A stretch of DNA of 64,000 nt from Caulobacter sp048541825 (lineage in GTDB: Bacteria; Pseudomonadota; Alphaproteobacteria; Caulobacterales; Caulobacteraceae). The translations under genes were made by a program, and so were the position numbers. This document shows, in pieces, positions 42,225-51,400 of the stretch (its first letter is position 1; every line of letters begins with the position of its first letter). The notes below the pieces were generated by a model, which did not search any database, was not told the origin of the DNA, and was given only the letters and a program-made list of their open reading frames with translations. The DNA is taken from positions 3,410,001-3,474,000 of the forward strand of contig NZ_CP183332.1 in the NCBI RefSeq assembly GCF_048541825.1, written 5' to 3'.

Positions 42225-42818
42225 CTACTTCTTCACCGCCGGCAGGACGATGCTGGACGCCAGGTTGGTCATGATCTCGCGAGCGTCATAGGCGCGCGGA
42301 TCGCCCTGCGGCTTCTGGCCCTTGTGCATGACGATCTCGGCGCCGGCCTCGAACCTCTCGATCGTCCGCACCTGACCGCGATCGGCGAAGAAGGGGTCAC
42401 CCCAGAAGGGGTCCCAGCTGCGCCAGCCATAGCTGGGGCCAAAATAGCGCCACGACGGGCGCCAGTAGCCATAAGGATAGCCATAGCCAAAGCCTGGGCG
42501 GGCGAAGGGGTCGGACTCGATCACGGTGCGCGCCGTGCGGTCGGTGCGGCGGTCGGCGGTTTCGAACCAGTCAGCGCCCTGCTGCACGGTCAGCTCGGCG
42601 GCGCGGTACAGCAGGTAGCGCTCGACGGTCTCGCGCGAGGTCAGGCTGTTGCCCGCGAAGCTGACGCGATAGCGGTCGGCCTCGAGACGCAGTTCGGAGA
42701 ACCCGCCGGTAGCCGCCCCGGAGGTCGCCTTGGGCTGGTAGGGCGTAGCGGTCGCGCAGGCCGAAAGTCCGGCGGCGACGACCAAGGCCGCCACGAGGGC
42801 GACTTTCTTCAGAGACAT
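42225..42818 (-). CDS. CC0125/CC1285-family lipoprotein
   Basis: 197 residues from ATG 42818, with GGAG 8 bases upstream. A type II signal peptide ends AAGLSACATA, so Cys around residue 21 is lipidated. The mature part has a Tyr/Gly/Trp-rich segment (GFGYGYPYGYWRPSW). The family is named after Caulobacter proteins; function unknown, envelope location inferred from the lipobox. Confidence 0.9.
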   Translation of the reverse strand: MSLKKVALVAALVVAAGLSACATATPYQPKATSGAATGGFSELRLEADRYRVSFAGNSLTSRETVERYLLYRAAELTVQQGADWFETADRRTDRTARTVIESDPFARPGFGYGYPYGYWRPSWRYFGPSYGWRSWDPFWGDPFFADRGQVRTIERFEAGAEIVMHKGQKPQGDPRAYDAREIMTNLASSIVLPAVKK

Positions 42819-42899
42819 GGACAGCACTCCATAACCCGACTTCGCGGGTCTAGACCCTAACTCTGGCGACGCTTTGTGGTTTCGCCAAGGCGTTTGATG

Positions 42900-43529
42900 T
42901 CAGCCCCGCGAAACGATCAGGATCGCCGCGCCGATCAGCAGCGCGCCGACCGTGAAAGCAAAGACCCGGCGAAAGGCCGGCTCGTTCATCCGGGTCGACA
43001 GGGCCGCGCCGCCCAGGCCGTAGGCGCTCATGCTGATCAGATCCATGCCGATGGTGGCGCAGGCGAACATCAGCAGCTGCGGGACCAGCGGCCGGTTCAC
43101 ATCGATGAACGGCGGCAGCACGGCGGTGAAGAACAGCAGGGCCTTGGGATTGGCGATCTGCACGGTGAAGCCGTCGACAAAGGCCGACTTGCCGCTCCTG
43201 ACCGTGGCGACAGCGTGGCTCTCGGCGTTCTTCCAGCCGGCCCACAGGGACTTGAGGCCCAGCCAGACCAGATAGGCCGCGCCGGCCAGGGCCAGGATGT
43301 GGAAGGCCTTGGGAAAGGCGATGATCAGGGCGCCCAGACCCAGCGCCGAGCCGATGAACCAGATCAGGGTGGCGCAGTTCATGCCCGCCACGCCCAGCAA
43401 GGCCGCGCCCTTGCCTTTTTCCATGCCGGTGGCGATGGCGAACAGGTTGGCGGGTCCCGGCGTAATGGCCATGACGAACATGGCGGCCAGAAAGGCGCCA
43501 TAGCGGGCGGGATCGACGGGAAGGGCCAT
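42900..43529 (-). CDS. LysE-family amino-acid exporter
   Basis: 209 residues from ATG 43529 (MALPVDPARYGAFL; a GTG two codons upstream is possible). Six hydrophobic helices; MAITPGPANLFAIATGM and NPKALLFFTAVLPPFID are the LysE/RhtB hallmarks. These export amino acids or derivatives; the substrate is not predictable. It follows the MAPEG gene on the same strand. Confidence 0.92.
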   Translation of the reverse strand: MALPVDPARYGAFLAAMFVMAITPGPANLFAIATGMEKGKGAALLGVAGMNCATLIWFIGSALGLGALIIAFPKAFHILALAGAAYLVWLGLKSLWAGWKNAESHAVATVRSGKSAFVDGFTVQIANPKALLFFTAVLPPFIDVNRPLVPQLLMFACATIGMDLISMSAYGLGGAALSTRMNEPAFRRVFAFTVGALLIGAAILIVSRG

Positions 43530-43571
43530 GGCCACGCTATAGGTGAGGCCCCGCCCGTCGAAAAGCCGTGT

Positions 43572-43976
43572 TTAAGCGCCCAGCGTCGCCAGCATCCAGA
43601 TCGCCCGTCCCAGGGCGCCAAACAGCAGGATCGCCGCCGCCGCCATCTGGATCATGAAGCCCAGCTCGCGCTTGTCGGGCGAGGCGGCATAGCCCAGGGC
43701 GTAGATCACCCGACCCACGATCCAGATCACGCCCAGGATCGCGGCGACCATGTCGTTCCAGTAGATCGCGAACAGCCACAGCGAGGGCAGGAAGATCGGC
43801 AGCCACTCCAGCGTATTGGCCTGGACGCGGATGTGACGCTCCAGTTCGGGATCGCCGGTCATGGTGGGAGCGTGGATGCCGCTCTTCTTGCGGGCGCCGC
43901 CGACGCGAACGCCCATCCAGACATAGACCAGCAGAGCGACCAGCGTGACGACGGCGACCCAGGAATGTGGCTGCAT
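43572..43976 (-). CDS. MAPEG-family membrane protein
   Basis: 134 residues from ATG 43976 with GGGAG upstream (MQPHSWVAVVTLVALLVYVW). Four hydrophobic helices and ERHIRVQANTLEWLPIFLPSLWLFAIYW, containing the conserved RxxxNxxE pattern of membrane-associated eicosanoid/glutathione metabolism proteins. Bacterial members may be glutathione-dependent; function here unknown. Confidence 0.92.
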   Translation of the reverse strand: MQPHSWVAVVTLVALLVYVWMGVRVGGARKKSGIHAPTMTGDPELERHIRVQANTLEWLPIFLPSLWLFAIYWNDMVAAILGVIWIVGRVIYALGYAASPDKRELGFMIQMAAAAILLFGALGRAIWMLATLGA

Positions 43977-44174
43977 GTTGTGTTTCTCCCCTTTCGGCCC
44001 GCTCTTTTGCGCCAACGCAAAGGCGGTTCACCGACAAGGGGCTAAATCATCACCAATCGGCCGGCGAGACCAGCCTAACCGTGGTGAGAGCCTGTCTGAA
44101 CAAGGCCGGGAACCCGATCGGGCTTTTCATCGCTTTAAGTCCGACCCCGGTCCTTTTCGCGGAGGCTTCGAGCC

Positions 44175-44375
44175 ATGCCAGTCAAGTCCACGGCCATTGC
44201 CGAGATCGACTACAGCCCCGAACATGGCAAGCTGTTCGTCACGTTCCATGACGGCGATGAATACGTCTATGTCGGCGTGCCCGAACGGGTCAGCGTGGCC
44301 TTCGTCCGCTCGGCCTCAAAGGGCCGGTTCTTTCAGCGGATCATCCGGGATCGGTACCCGTACAACCGGATTTGA
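44175..44375 (+). CDS. KTSC-domain protein
   Basis: 66 residues, ATG preceded by GGAGG. The whole protein is one KTSC domain: AIAEIDYSPEHGKLFVTFHDGDEYVYVGVP then SASKGRFFQRIIRDRYPYNRI. The domain is common in small bacterial and phage proteins and is of unknown function, with suspected nucleic-acid links. It is isolated, with a palindromic element just downstream. Confidence 0.92.
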   Translation: MPVKSTAIAEIDYSPEHGKLFVTFHDGDEYVYVGVPERVSVAFVRSASKGRFFQRIIRDRYPYNRI

Positions 44376-44385
44376 GGCTGGAGAT

Positions 44386-44495
44386 GCTCCCCCTCAGGGG
44401 GAGCTGTCGCAGAGCGACTGAGGGGGCTAATCCGGCATAAGCCGCGCTGACCCCCTCCGACCCTCCGGGCCACCTCCCCCAGAGGGGGAGGAGCC
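44386..44495. repeat. CCTCCCCCT-related palindromic element, shorter variant
   Basis: GCTCCCCCTCAGGGGGAGC at left and CCTCCCCCAGAGGGGGAGG at right, with internal CTGTCGCAGAGCGACTGAGG pairing. It lacks the AAGTCC ends of the main family. Fills the gap between the KTSC stop and the convergent argG stop. Confidence 0.82.
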
Positions 44496-44506
44496 TGGGC
44501 GTGTAC

Positions 44507-45739
44507 CTAGTCCTTCGTGCGCTTGTCGCGCTTGGCCAGCACCCGCAGACGCAGGGCGTTGAGCTTGATGAAGCCGCCGGCGTCGCGGTGGTCGTAGGCG
44601 ACCTTGCCTTCCTCGAACGTCACCAGGTCCTGGTCGTACAGGCTGTAGGGGCTGGTGCGGCCGATGATCGAGACATTGCCCTTGTAGAGCTTGATCCGAA
44701 CCTGGCCCGACACCTTGGCCTGGCTGTAGTCGATGGCCGCCTGCAGCATCTCGCGCTCCGGCGTGAACCAGAAGCCGTTGTACACCAGCTCGGCGTACTT
44801 CGGCATCAGCTCATCCTTCAGGTGCATGGCCCCGCGATCCAGCGTGATCGACTCGATGCCGCGGTGGGCGGCCAGCAGGATGGTGCCGCCGGGGGTCTCG
44901 TAGACGCCGCGCGACTTCATGCCGACGAAGCGGTTTTCCACCAGGTCCAGACGACCCACGCCATTGTCGCGGCCCAGCTCGTTCAGCTTGGTCAGCAGGG
45001 CGGCAGGGGAGAGGGCCACGCCGTCGATGGCGACGGGGTCGCCCTTCTCGAAGTCCATCGTGAAGACGTGCGGCTTGTCGGGCGCATCTTCCGGCGCGAT
45101 CGTGCGCATGTGGACGAACTCCGGGGCCTCGACGGCCGGATCTTCCAGCACCTTACCCTCGGACGAGGAGTGCAGCAGGTTGGCGTCGACGCTGAACGGC
45201 GCTTCGCCGCGCTTGTCCTTGGTGATCTGGATCTGGTGCTGCTCGGCGAACTCCAGCAGGGCCTCGCGCGACTTGAAGTCCCATTCGCGCCAGGGGGCGA
45301 TCACGGTGATGTCGGGTTCGAGGCCGTAATAGGCCAGCTCGAAGCGCACCTGGTCATTGCCCTTGCCGGTCGCGCCGTGGCTGACGGCGTCGGCGCCCAT
45401 CTTGCGGGCGATCTCGATCTGCTTCTTGGCGATCAGCGGACGCGCGATCGAGGTGCCCAGCAGGTACTGGCCTTCATAGACGGTGTTGGCGCGGAACATC
45501 GGGAAGACGTAGTCGCGCACGAACTCTTCGCGCACGTCCTCGATGAAGATGTTCTCGGGCTTGACGCCGGCGGCCAGGGCCTTGGCCCGCGCCGGCTCGA
45601 TTTCCTCGCCCTGGCCGAGGTCGGCGGTGAAGGTAATGACCTCCGCGCCATATTCGGTCTGCAGCCACTTCAGAATGATCGAGGTGTCGAGGCCGCCCGA
45701 ATAGGCGAGCACGACCTTCTTGACGGACTTGTCAGCCAT
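44507..45739 (-). CDS. argG: Argininosuccinate synthase
   Basis: 410 residues from ATG 45739 (MADKSVKKVVLAYSGGLDTS). The PP-loop AYSGGLDTS binds ATP; GATGKGNDQVRFEL and GRLDLVENRFVGMKSRG are conserved. It condenses citrulline and aspartate in arginine synthesis. Single gene; no other arg genes are nearby. Confidence 0.98.
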   Translation of the reverse strand: MADKSVKKVVLAYSGGLDTSIILKWLQTEYGAEVITFTADLGQGEEIEPARAKALAAGVKPENIFIEDVREEFVRDYVFPMFRANTVYEGQYLLGTSIARPLIAKKQIEIARKMGADAVSHGATGKGNDQVRFELAYYGLEPDITVIAPWREWDFKSREALLEFAEQHQIQITKDKRGEAPFSVDANLLHSSSEGKVLEDPAVEAPEFVHMRTIAPEDAPDKPHVFTMDFEKGDPVAIDGVALSPAALLTKLNELGRDNGVGRLDLVENRFVGMKSRGVYETPGGTILLAAHRGIESITLDRGAMHLKDELMPKYAELVYNGFWFTPEREMLQAAIDYSQAKVSGQVRIKLYKGNVSIIGRTSPYSLYDQDLVTFEEGKVAYDHRDAGGFIKLNALRLRVLAKRDKRTKD

Positions 45740-45824
45740 GAGCGGGGTCCTTCCGGAGAAACACAAAGTCGGGCGCGTTCAAGGGCGCCGGGGGCGACGG
45801 GTCAAGTCCTAATGGGGCCAGGCC

Positions 45825-46187
45825 CTAAAGCCGATCCTCGCCCTGCAGCGTTCGGATGACGGCGCGCAGGTGCGCCAGCTGGGCCATCGCCAGAATCGCG
45901 GCCAGAGAGGCGCGCACGCAAAGCAGCATCACCGCTTCCAGTCCCTGGGCGCGGAAGGTCGCCCCCGACAGGGTGAAGGCGAAGATGACCGCCATGGCCG
46001 CCGTCGGAATCCACAGGAGTCCCACGACCCGGGACGTCCGCCAGGTGGGCTGGCCGTCGCGGCCCCAGTGCATGGGAATGGTCACATCCTTGGGGATGCG
46101 CTTCCAGGCCTGCAGGGCGGTCGAAGCGATAATGGCCAGGGCGGCGATCGACAGGCCATCACCGATGACGCGCAGCGCCGTACTCAT
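45825..46187 (-). CDS. DUF1648-domain membrane protein
   Basis: 120 residues from ATG 46187; the start shares a base with the kup stop (TGATG), so translation is coupled. KRIPKDVTIPMHWGRDGQPTWRTSR is the DUF1648 motif found in SdpI-like immunity proteins, flanked by three or four hydrophobic helices. Function unknown; association with kup might be coincidental operon packing. Confidence 0.85.
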   Translation of the reverse strand: MSTALRVIGDGLSIAALAIIASTALQAWKRIPKDVTIPMHWGRDGQPTWRTSRVVGLLWIPTAAMAVIFAFTLSGATFRAQGLEAVMLLCVRASLAAILAMAQLAHLRAVIRTLQGEDRL

Positions 46188-48163
46188 CAGACCGTCACCT
46201 GCGCGCCCAGCTCGACCACGCGACCGGGTGGGATCTTGAAGAAGTCGGTCGGGTTGGCGGCGTTGCGCATCAGGAAGATGTACAGCCGGTCCTGCCACAG
46301 CGGCATGCCACTGTTGGCCGACGGCACGATCGAGCGGCGGCCCAGGAAGAAGCTGGTGGCCATGATGTCGAACTTCAGACCCTGCTTGCGGCACACGGCC
46401 AGGGCCTTGGGCAGGTTGGGGCTTTCCATGAAGCCATAGGTGATGACGACCTTCTTGAAGTCGTCATTGACCTTTTCGATCTTGACCCGGTCGTCGTCAG
46501 CGATGCGCGGCGTGTCGCCGGTGCGAACGGTGAGGATGACGTTGCGCTCGTGCAGCACCTTGTTGTGCTTGAGGTTATGCATCAGGGCGACGGGCGTCAT
46601 GTCCGGGTCGGAGGTCAGGAAGATCGCCGTGCCGGGGGCGCGGTGCGGCGCGCGGGCCCGCAGGATCTCCATCAGGTCGACCAGGGGCACGCTGTCGCGG
46701 CGGGTCTTGGCGGTCAGGATCTGCGAGCCGCGCACCCAGGTGGCCATGATCAGGAACAGCACGGCCCCGATCAGCACCGGCAGCCAGCCGCCCGAGAAGA
46801 AGCGCAGGGCGTTGGCGGTCAGGAACACGACGTCGAGGGTCAGGAAGGGCACCAGGAAGCACAGGGCCTGCGGCAGGCTCCAGTTCCACAGGCGGCGCAT
46901 GACGATGAAGGCCATGCAGGTGGTCACGATCATCGTGCCGGTCACGGCCAGGCCATAGGCGTGGGCCAAGGCCGACGAGGTCTGGAAGGTGAACATGATC
47001 GCCAGCACGCCAAACAGCAGCATGGTGTTCAGTTGCGGCACGAAGATCTGGCCCGACTGGGTTTCCGAGGTGCGGCGCACGTCCAGACGCGGCAGCAGGC
47101 CCAGCTGGATGGCCTGCTGGGTCAGGGAGAAGGCGCCGGTGATCACGGCCTGGCTGGCGATGACGGTGGCCGCGCCGGCCAGCAGCACCAGCGGCAGGCG
47201 GAACACGGCCGGAGCCATTTCGAAGAACCAGTTCAGCTCCGGCATCGGCTGCCCTGCGGCCTCTGCGGCGTTCAGGGTGGTGAGGGCGAAGGCGCCCTGA
47301 CCCAGATAGTTCATGGTCAGGCACGGCAAGACGAAGAACAGCCAGGCCGCCTGGATCGGCCAGCGGCCGAAATGGCCCATGTCGGCGGTCAGGGCCTCGA
47401 CGCCGGTGACGGTCAGGAACACCGCGCCCAGCACGATGAAGCCGGTCAGGCCGTGCTCGGCCAGGAAGCCGACGGCATAGTGCGGGCTGATCGCCATCAG
47501 GATGCCAGGGTTCTGGGCCAGATTGACCGCGCCCAGCAGGAACATCACGCCAAACCACAGGGCGCAGACCGGGCCAAACAGCTTGCCCACCGAGGCGGTG
47601 CCGCGGCTCTGAATAAAGAACAGGCCCAGCAGCATCACCGTGGCGATCAGCAACACCACCTGGTTGGTGACGCCGGACGCCAGGGCTGGAATGGTTCTGA
47701 GGCCCTCGACCGCCGACAGCACCGACATGGCCGGCGTGATCAGGGCGTCGCCATAGAACAGGGCCGCGCCGGCTACGCCCAGGGCGAACACCAGCATGGT
47801 GCGCCTGCCCATGGCATGCTGAGCCAGGGCCATCAGCGACAGGACGCCGCCTTCGCCCTTGTTGTCGGCCTTCATGATGAAGATGACATACTTGATCGTC
47901 ACCACCAGGATCAGCGCCCACAGGGCCAGCGACACCACGCCATAGATCTCAGACCGGGTGACCCCGTCGTGCGCCGCCGCGTGCAGCGCCTCCTTGAAAG
48001 CGTAGAGCGGGCTGGTGCCGATATCGCCGAACACGATGCCGACCGAGCCCAGGGCGAGCGCGAAGAAGCCGTGCCCCTTCGAAACGGGCCCGTTCTGCTG
48101 CGGAATGTCGGGAGAGGCGGGCGCGCAATCCGGGGTCGGGTCGCTGGAGGCTTCGGAAGCCAT
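46187..48163 (-). CDS. kup: KUP-family potassium uptake transporter
   Basis: 658 residues. The N-terminus has LALGSVGIVFGDIGTSPLYAF and EGGVLSLMALAQHA, KUP signatures, followed by 12 hydrophobic helices and a cytosolic C-terminal domain (IFLTSDPDMTPVALMHNLKHNKVLHE). It takes up potassium with protons. The next gene starts on its stop codon. It is divergent from the Rrf2 regulator with 184 bp between. Confidence 0.96.
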   Translation of the reverse strand: MASEASSDPTPDCAPASPDIPQQNGPVSKGHGFFALALGSVGIVFGDIGTSPLYAFKEALHAAAHDGVTRSEIYGVVSLALWALILVVTIKYVIFIMKADNKGEGGVLSLMALAQHAMGRRTMLVFALGVAGAALFYGDALITPAMSVLSAVEGLRTIPALASGVTNQVVLLIATVMLLGLFFIQSRGTASVGKLFGPVCALWFGVMFLLGAVNLAQNPGILMAISPHYAVGFLAEHGLTGFIVLGAVFLTVTGVEALTADMGHFGRWPIQAAWLFFVLPCLTMNYLGQGAFALTTLNAAEAAGQPMPELNWFFEMAPAVFRLPLVLLAGAATVIASQAVITGAFSLTQQAIQLGLLPRLDVRRTSETQSGQIFVPQLNTMLLFGVLAIMFTFQTSSALAHAYGLAVTGTMIVTTCMAFIVMRRLWNWSLPQALCFLVPFLTLDVVFLTANALRFFSGGWLPVLIGAVLFLIMATWVRGSQILTAKTRRDSVPLVDLMEILRARAPHRAPGTAIFLTSDPDMTPVALMHNLKHNKVLHERNVILTVRTGDTPRIADDDRVKIEKVNDDFKKVVITYGFMESPNLPKALAVCRKQGLKFDIMATSFFLGRRSIVPSANSGMPLWQDRLYIFLMRNAANPTDFFKIPPGRVVELGAQVTV

Positions 48164-48347
48164 TCAATGTCTCCGGACGTCCCCTCTCGCAAAATGCGAG
48201 CGGCGGGCCCATATCGATCAAGCGCGGCGCGATACACCCAATCTGAGCCGGGTTCAATCGTCACGCGGTGTTGGCGCTAGCAGGCAAATCGGTCGGCGGC
48301 GAGTTTTTGATTGAACGCGCGCATATCGTCCTTAGGTTTCTGCAGAG

Positions 48348-48770
48348 ATGTCCGACAGCCAAAAGTTTCCCGTGGCGGCTCACGCCCTCGCCTATCTGGC
48401 GCACAAACAGGCGTTTTCGCCTGATCGTGCGGTCGCGAGCGTCGAGCTGGCCGCCTCGGTGCCGACCAATCCCGTCGTCGTGCGGCGGGTGACCGCCATG
48501 CTGGGCAAGGCCGGCCTGATCGGGGCCCGGGCCGGCGCCAATGGCGGGGCCTGGCTGCTGCGCCCCCCCGAGGAGATCACGCTCGACCTGGTGCTGCGGG
48601 CCGTCAATGGCTGCGCCCACCTCGGCGTCGCCCCTCCGGGCGTCAAGGGCTGCCCGGTCGGCGAAAAGATCCCCGACGCCGTCCGCGCTGCGATCACCGC
48701 CGCCGACACCGCCGCCCACGACCGCCTGGGCCAGATCACTGTCGCAGACCTGCTGGCGGCGGCGCACTAA
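48348..48770 (+). CDS. Rrf2-family transcriptional regulator
   Basis: 140 residues: winged helix (VASVELAASVPTNPVVVRRVTAMLGKAGLIGARAGANGG in pieces, with LxxAGLIxSxxGxxGGxxLxxP-like pattern) and a dimerisation helix. Only two cysteines (NGCAHLG, KGCPVG) are in the loop where Fe-S members have three, so cluster binding is doubtful and it resembles YwnA/redox-type members. The SDR gene starts 88 bp downstream and may be its target. Confidence 0.9.
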   Translation: MSDSQKFPVAAHALAYLAHKQAFSPDRAVASVELAASVPTNPVVVRRVTAMLGKAGLIGARAGANGGAWLLRPPEEITLDLVLRAVNGCAHLGVAPPGVKGCPVGEKIPDAVRAAITAADTAAHDRLGQITVADLLAAAH

Positions 48771-48858
48771 AGCCTTCCGACACCTCGGTTCTCTTGAACC
48801 AAATCGCCGGCCGTGCTGGTCTCCAGCGTCGTTTCGCTTTCGCATTGGATACCGCTTC

Positions 48859-49659
48859 ATGGCCCGCCGCCTTGCTCTGATCACCGGCGCCTCCGCCGGC
48901 ATCGGGGCCGCCTTCGCCCGCATCCTGGCCAGCCATGGCTATGACGTGGCCGTGACCGCGCGCCGCGCCGACCGTCTGGAAGCCCTGGCCGCCGAGATCC
49001 GCCTGCGCTTCGGCGTCGAGGCCTATGCCATCCCCGCCGACCTGGCCGACCCGGCCGGAGTCGACGCCGTGCTGGCCGGGGTCGAGGCCCAAGGCCGCGT
49101 CGTCGATGTGCTGGTCAACAATGCCGGCTATGGCCTGCCCGGAACCTACGCGACCACCAGCTGGGCCGACCAGGGCAAGTTCCTGCAGGTGATGCTGACC
49201 TCGGTCTGCGCGCTGACCCACAAGGTGCTGCCGGGCATGGTCGAGCGACGGTTCGGCCGCATCGTCAATGTCGCCTCTCTGGCCGGGCTTGTGCCGGGCT
49301 CGGCCGGCCACACCCTGTATGCGGCGACCAAGGGCTTCCTGGTCAAGTTCTCCCAGAGCCTGCACCTGGAGAACCTGTCCACCGGCGTCCATGTCAGCGC
49401 CCTGTGCCCGGGCTTCACCTATTCGGAATTCCACGACGTCAACGGCACCCGCGCCCAGGTCAGCCAGTCCCTGCCCGAGTGGCTGTGGCTGGGCGCCGAC
49501 GAAGTGGCCGCCTCGGGCTACGAAGCCGTCGAGGCCAACCGCCCGGTCTGCGTGCCCGGCGCGCCCAACAAGACCATCGCGGCCATCGCCAAGATCCTGC
49601 CCGATGACTGGGCTCTGGCGTTGATGGCCAATCAGGGCGGGCGGTTCAGGAAGGTCTAG
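48859..49659 (+). CDS. Short-chain dehydrogenase/reductase
   Basis: 266 residues from ATG 48859. TGASAGIG (cofactor), NNAGYG, Ser in NVASLAG and catalytic YAATKG. RRADRL after beta-2 favours NADP(H). DltE/YqjQ-like SDRs have this pattern; substrate unknown. It probably belongs with the upstream Rrf2 regulator. Confidence 0.92.
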   Translation: MARRLALITGASAGIGAAFARILASHGYDVAVTARRADRLEALAAEIRLRFGVEAYAIPADLADPAGVDAVLAGVEAQGRVVDVLVNNAGYGLPGTYATTSWADQGKFLQVMLTSVCALTHKVLPGMVERRFGRIVNVASLAGLVPGSAGHTLYAATKGFLVKFSQSLHLENLSTGVHVSALCPGFTYSEFHDVNGTRAQVSQSLPEWLWLGADEVAASGYEAVEANRPVCVPGAPNKTIAAIAKILPDDWALALMANQGGRFRKV

Positions 49660-49686
49660 GCTCCAAACGCGGTGCCTTGAATCAAT

Positions 49687-50364
49687 TCACCACGCCACCG
49701 GTTTGGTGACCGTTCCAATCGCATCGGCAAACTTATCGGGAAATTGTGCAGCAGCCAGAAAGTGATCGCGAAGAGGCTTTTGGAAATGCGCCAGCCGCTT
49801 TAGCTCAAGACTTCCGTTGGCTCGGGGGAGAATGAGGCCAATTTTAAGCCCACATTCTTCCCTCGCGATTTTAATCGGCGTTAGAAGGTCACTATCATTC
49901 GATACTACAACGGCGCATTCGCACTCTTTAAGAAATGCGTCGCGAAGCAGATAGGAAGCAAGGTTCACGTCAGAACCCTTCTCTTCCGTTTTTTGAACCC
50001 ACTCCATTTTGGCAGTGCCATTAGGCTTCAGGGCGACTGCGGCTTTCCCGTTGACTCTCAACGGCTTGCCTAGAGCATCTTGCTCTACGATCGGAGCCCG
50101 CACACAGTTACTCATGAAAGAGCCAAAGTGAATTTCTACCTTCGGCGTACTTGCAAGGGCCCGAAGATATGTAGCCTGCCTTGTGGGTAGATCTGGATCA
50201 TTTGCCCGAGCCTCCACCATCGCGGTGAAGTAACGAATTTTCTGAATGTCGTTCTGCGGCAATAGGGCGGTAAAAAGGGCATCTATGTTCAACCACTTGT
50301 GCGGCCGCCCCTTTAGGCTGCCGTAGTACAGGTTGAACCCGTCGATATAGACGTTAGTTCGTAT
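49687..50364 (-). CDS. NYN-domain (PIN-like) ribonuclease, no canonical start codon at the expected position
   Basis: 225 residues if read from the ATA at 50364. The frame opens (I/M)RTNVYIDGFNLYYGSLKG, the NYN N-terminus with Asp8, then SDVNLASYLLRDAF (Asp132) and VVVSNDSDLLTPI (Asp157, Asp159), completing the acidic cluster of NYN/PIN nucleases. The first usual start codon is TTG 50292, which would delete residues 1-24 including Asp8. An in-frame TAG lies a few codons above the ATA. The gene is visibly lower in GC (near half) than its neighbours, suggesting transfer. NYN proteins act in RNA processing or defence; the target is unknown. Confidence 0.8.
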   Translation of the reverse strand: MRTNVYIDGFNLYYGSLKGRPHKWLNIDALFTALLPQNDIQKIRYFTAMVEARANDPDLPTRQATYLRALASTPKVEIHFGSFMSNCVRAPIVEQDALGKPLRVNGKAAVALKPNGTAKMEWVQKTEEKGSDVNLASYLLRDAFLKECECAVVVSNDSDLLTPIKIAREECGLKIGLILPRANGSLELKRLAHFQKPLRDHFLAAAQFPDKFADAIGTVTKPVAW

Positions 50365-50441
50365 GAGCCCCGCCCCAAAATGCTACGGCGGACCCCGAAA
50401 GGCCCGCCGCGCGTCCGGAGGCCGAAGCCGCCGGAGGAGTA

Positions 50442-50591
50442 ATGAAGCGTATGTGGGTCGAAATATGCGAGCCGTCAACCGGCCCAGCTATTGACTTTCG
50501 GCGCAAAACATGGCACGAGCAAACGCTCTATTCGTTTGATCGCTTGCGCGAGCCTAGGCGGCGCGAAATAAATATCACGAATAGGCTCTGA
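50442..50591 (+). CDS. Possible 49-residue small protein in a low-GC patch
   Basis: ATG 50442 to TGA 50591 with GGAGGAG four bases upstream. It begins MKRMWVEICEPSTGPAIDFR; charged, Arg-rich and soluble, no family recognised. The excellent ribosome-binding site is the main support; codon use is not that of the host core genes. It is divergent from the NYN gene. It may be spurious. Confidence 0.22.
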   Translation: MKRMWVEICEPSTGPAIDFRRKTWHEQTLYSFDRLREPRRREINITNRL

Positions 50592-50616
50592 GCCAATATG
50601 CCACCCGATCGGGAGC

Positions 50617-51312
50617 CTACCGGCTCTCCGCGTAAGGCGCCTTCGCATCCTGCCGCACCAGGCCGCGCGTGGCGTCGCCGACCCCGATCATCACGAACTG
50701 CACCGCCAGGGCGCAAAGGATCAGGCCCAACACCCGCACCACGATGCTCATGCCGATCCGGCCCAGCATCCTGCTGATCAGGGGCGAGGCCCAGAAGGTC
50801 AGGACCGTCACCACGGAGACGGCCGCGATCACCCCGACCCCCAGGGCCATGCCCGCAGCGCCAAATTCCTTGGCCTCGGCCGCATAGATGATCACCGTCG
50901 AGATCGAGCCCGGCCCGATCAGCAGCGGCATGGCGAACGGCACGACCAGACGCTCGAAGCTCTTGCGAGCATAGACCCGCGGCGACTGGCCCTCGATGCC
51001 CTCGGCCGCGTCGGCGAACATGGTGGTGAAGTCGTCGCGCACCATGTCCAGCCCCAGGATGAACAGGATGATCCCCCCCGCGATCCGGAAGGCCGGCATG
51101 GAGATGCCGAAGAAGGCCAGCAGGCCCACCCCGGTGAAATAGAAGAAGACCAGGAAGGCCACCATGAACAGGCCGATATAGACGGCCACCATCCGCCGGC
51201 CGGCGGCGGCCGCGCCCAAGGTGGCGGCGGCGAACAGCGGCACATTGCCGATCGGGTCGATCAGGGCGAACAGGGCGACGAAGAAGTTGACGGCAAGTGT
51301 GGCCTCGGTCAT
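50617..51312 (-). CDS. MarC/UPF0056-family membrane protein
   Basis: 231 residues with six hydrophobic helices. NFFVALFALIDPIGNVPLFAAAT, GISMPAFRIAGGIILFILGLDM and VVPFAMPLLIGPGSISTVI are MarC signatures. Despite the name, the family has no proven role in antibiotic resistance; function unknown. It is divergent from pyrF. Confidence 0.94.
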   Translation of the reverse strand: MTEATLAVNFFVALFALIDPIGNVPLFAAATLGAAAAGRRMVAVYIGLFMVAFLVFFYFTGVGLLAFFGISMPAFRIAGGIILFILGLDMVRDDFTTMFADAAEGIEGQSPRVYARKSFERLVVPFAMPLLIGPGSISTVIIYAAEAKEFGAAGMALGVGVIAAVSVVTVLTFWASPLISRMLGRIGMSIVVRVLGLILCALAVQFVMIGVGDATRGLVRQDAKAPYAESR

Positions 51313-51400
51313 TCGACGTCCTTACCTTTCAATGCGCCAGAAGCTTCGCCCTCGTTCCTAGGGCGGTCGGGCACGCGCGCCAACCCCTTGGGGCAAGACC

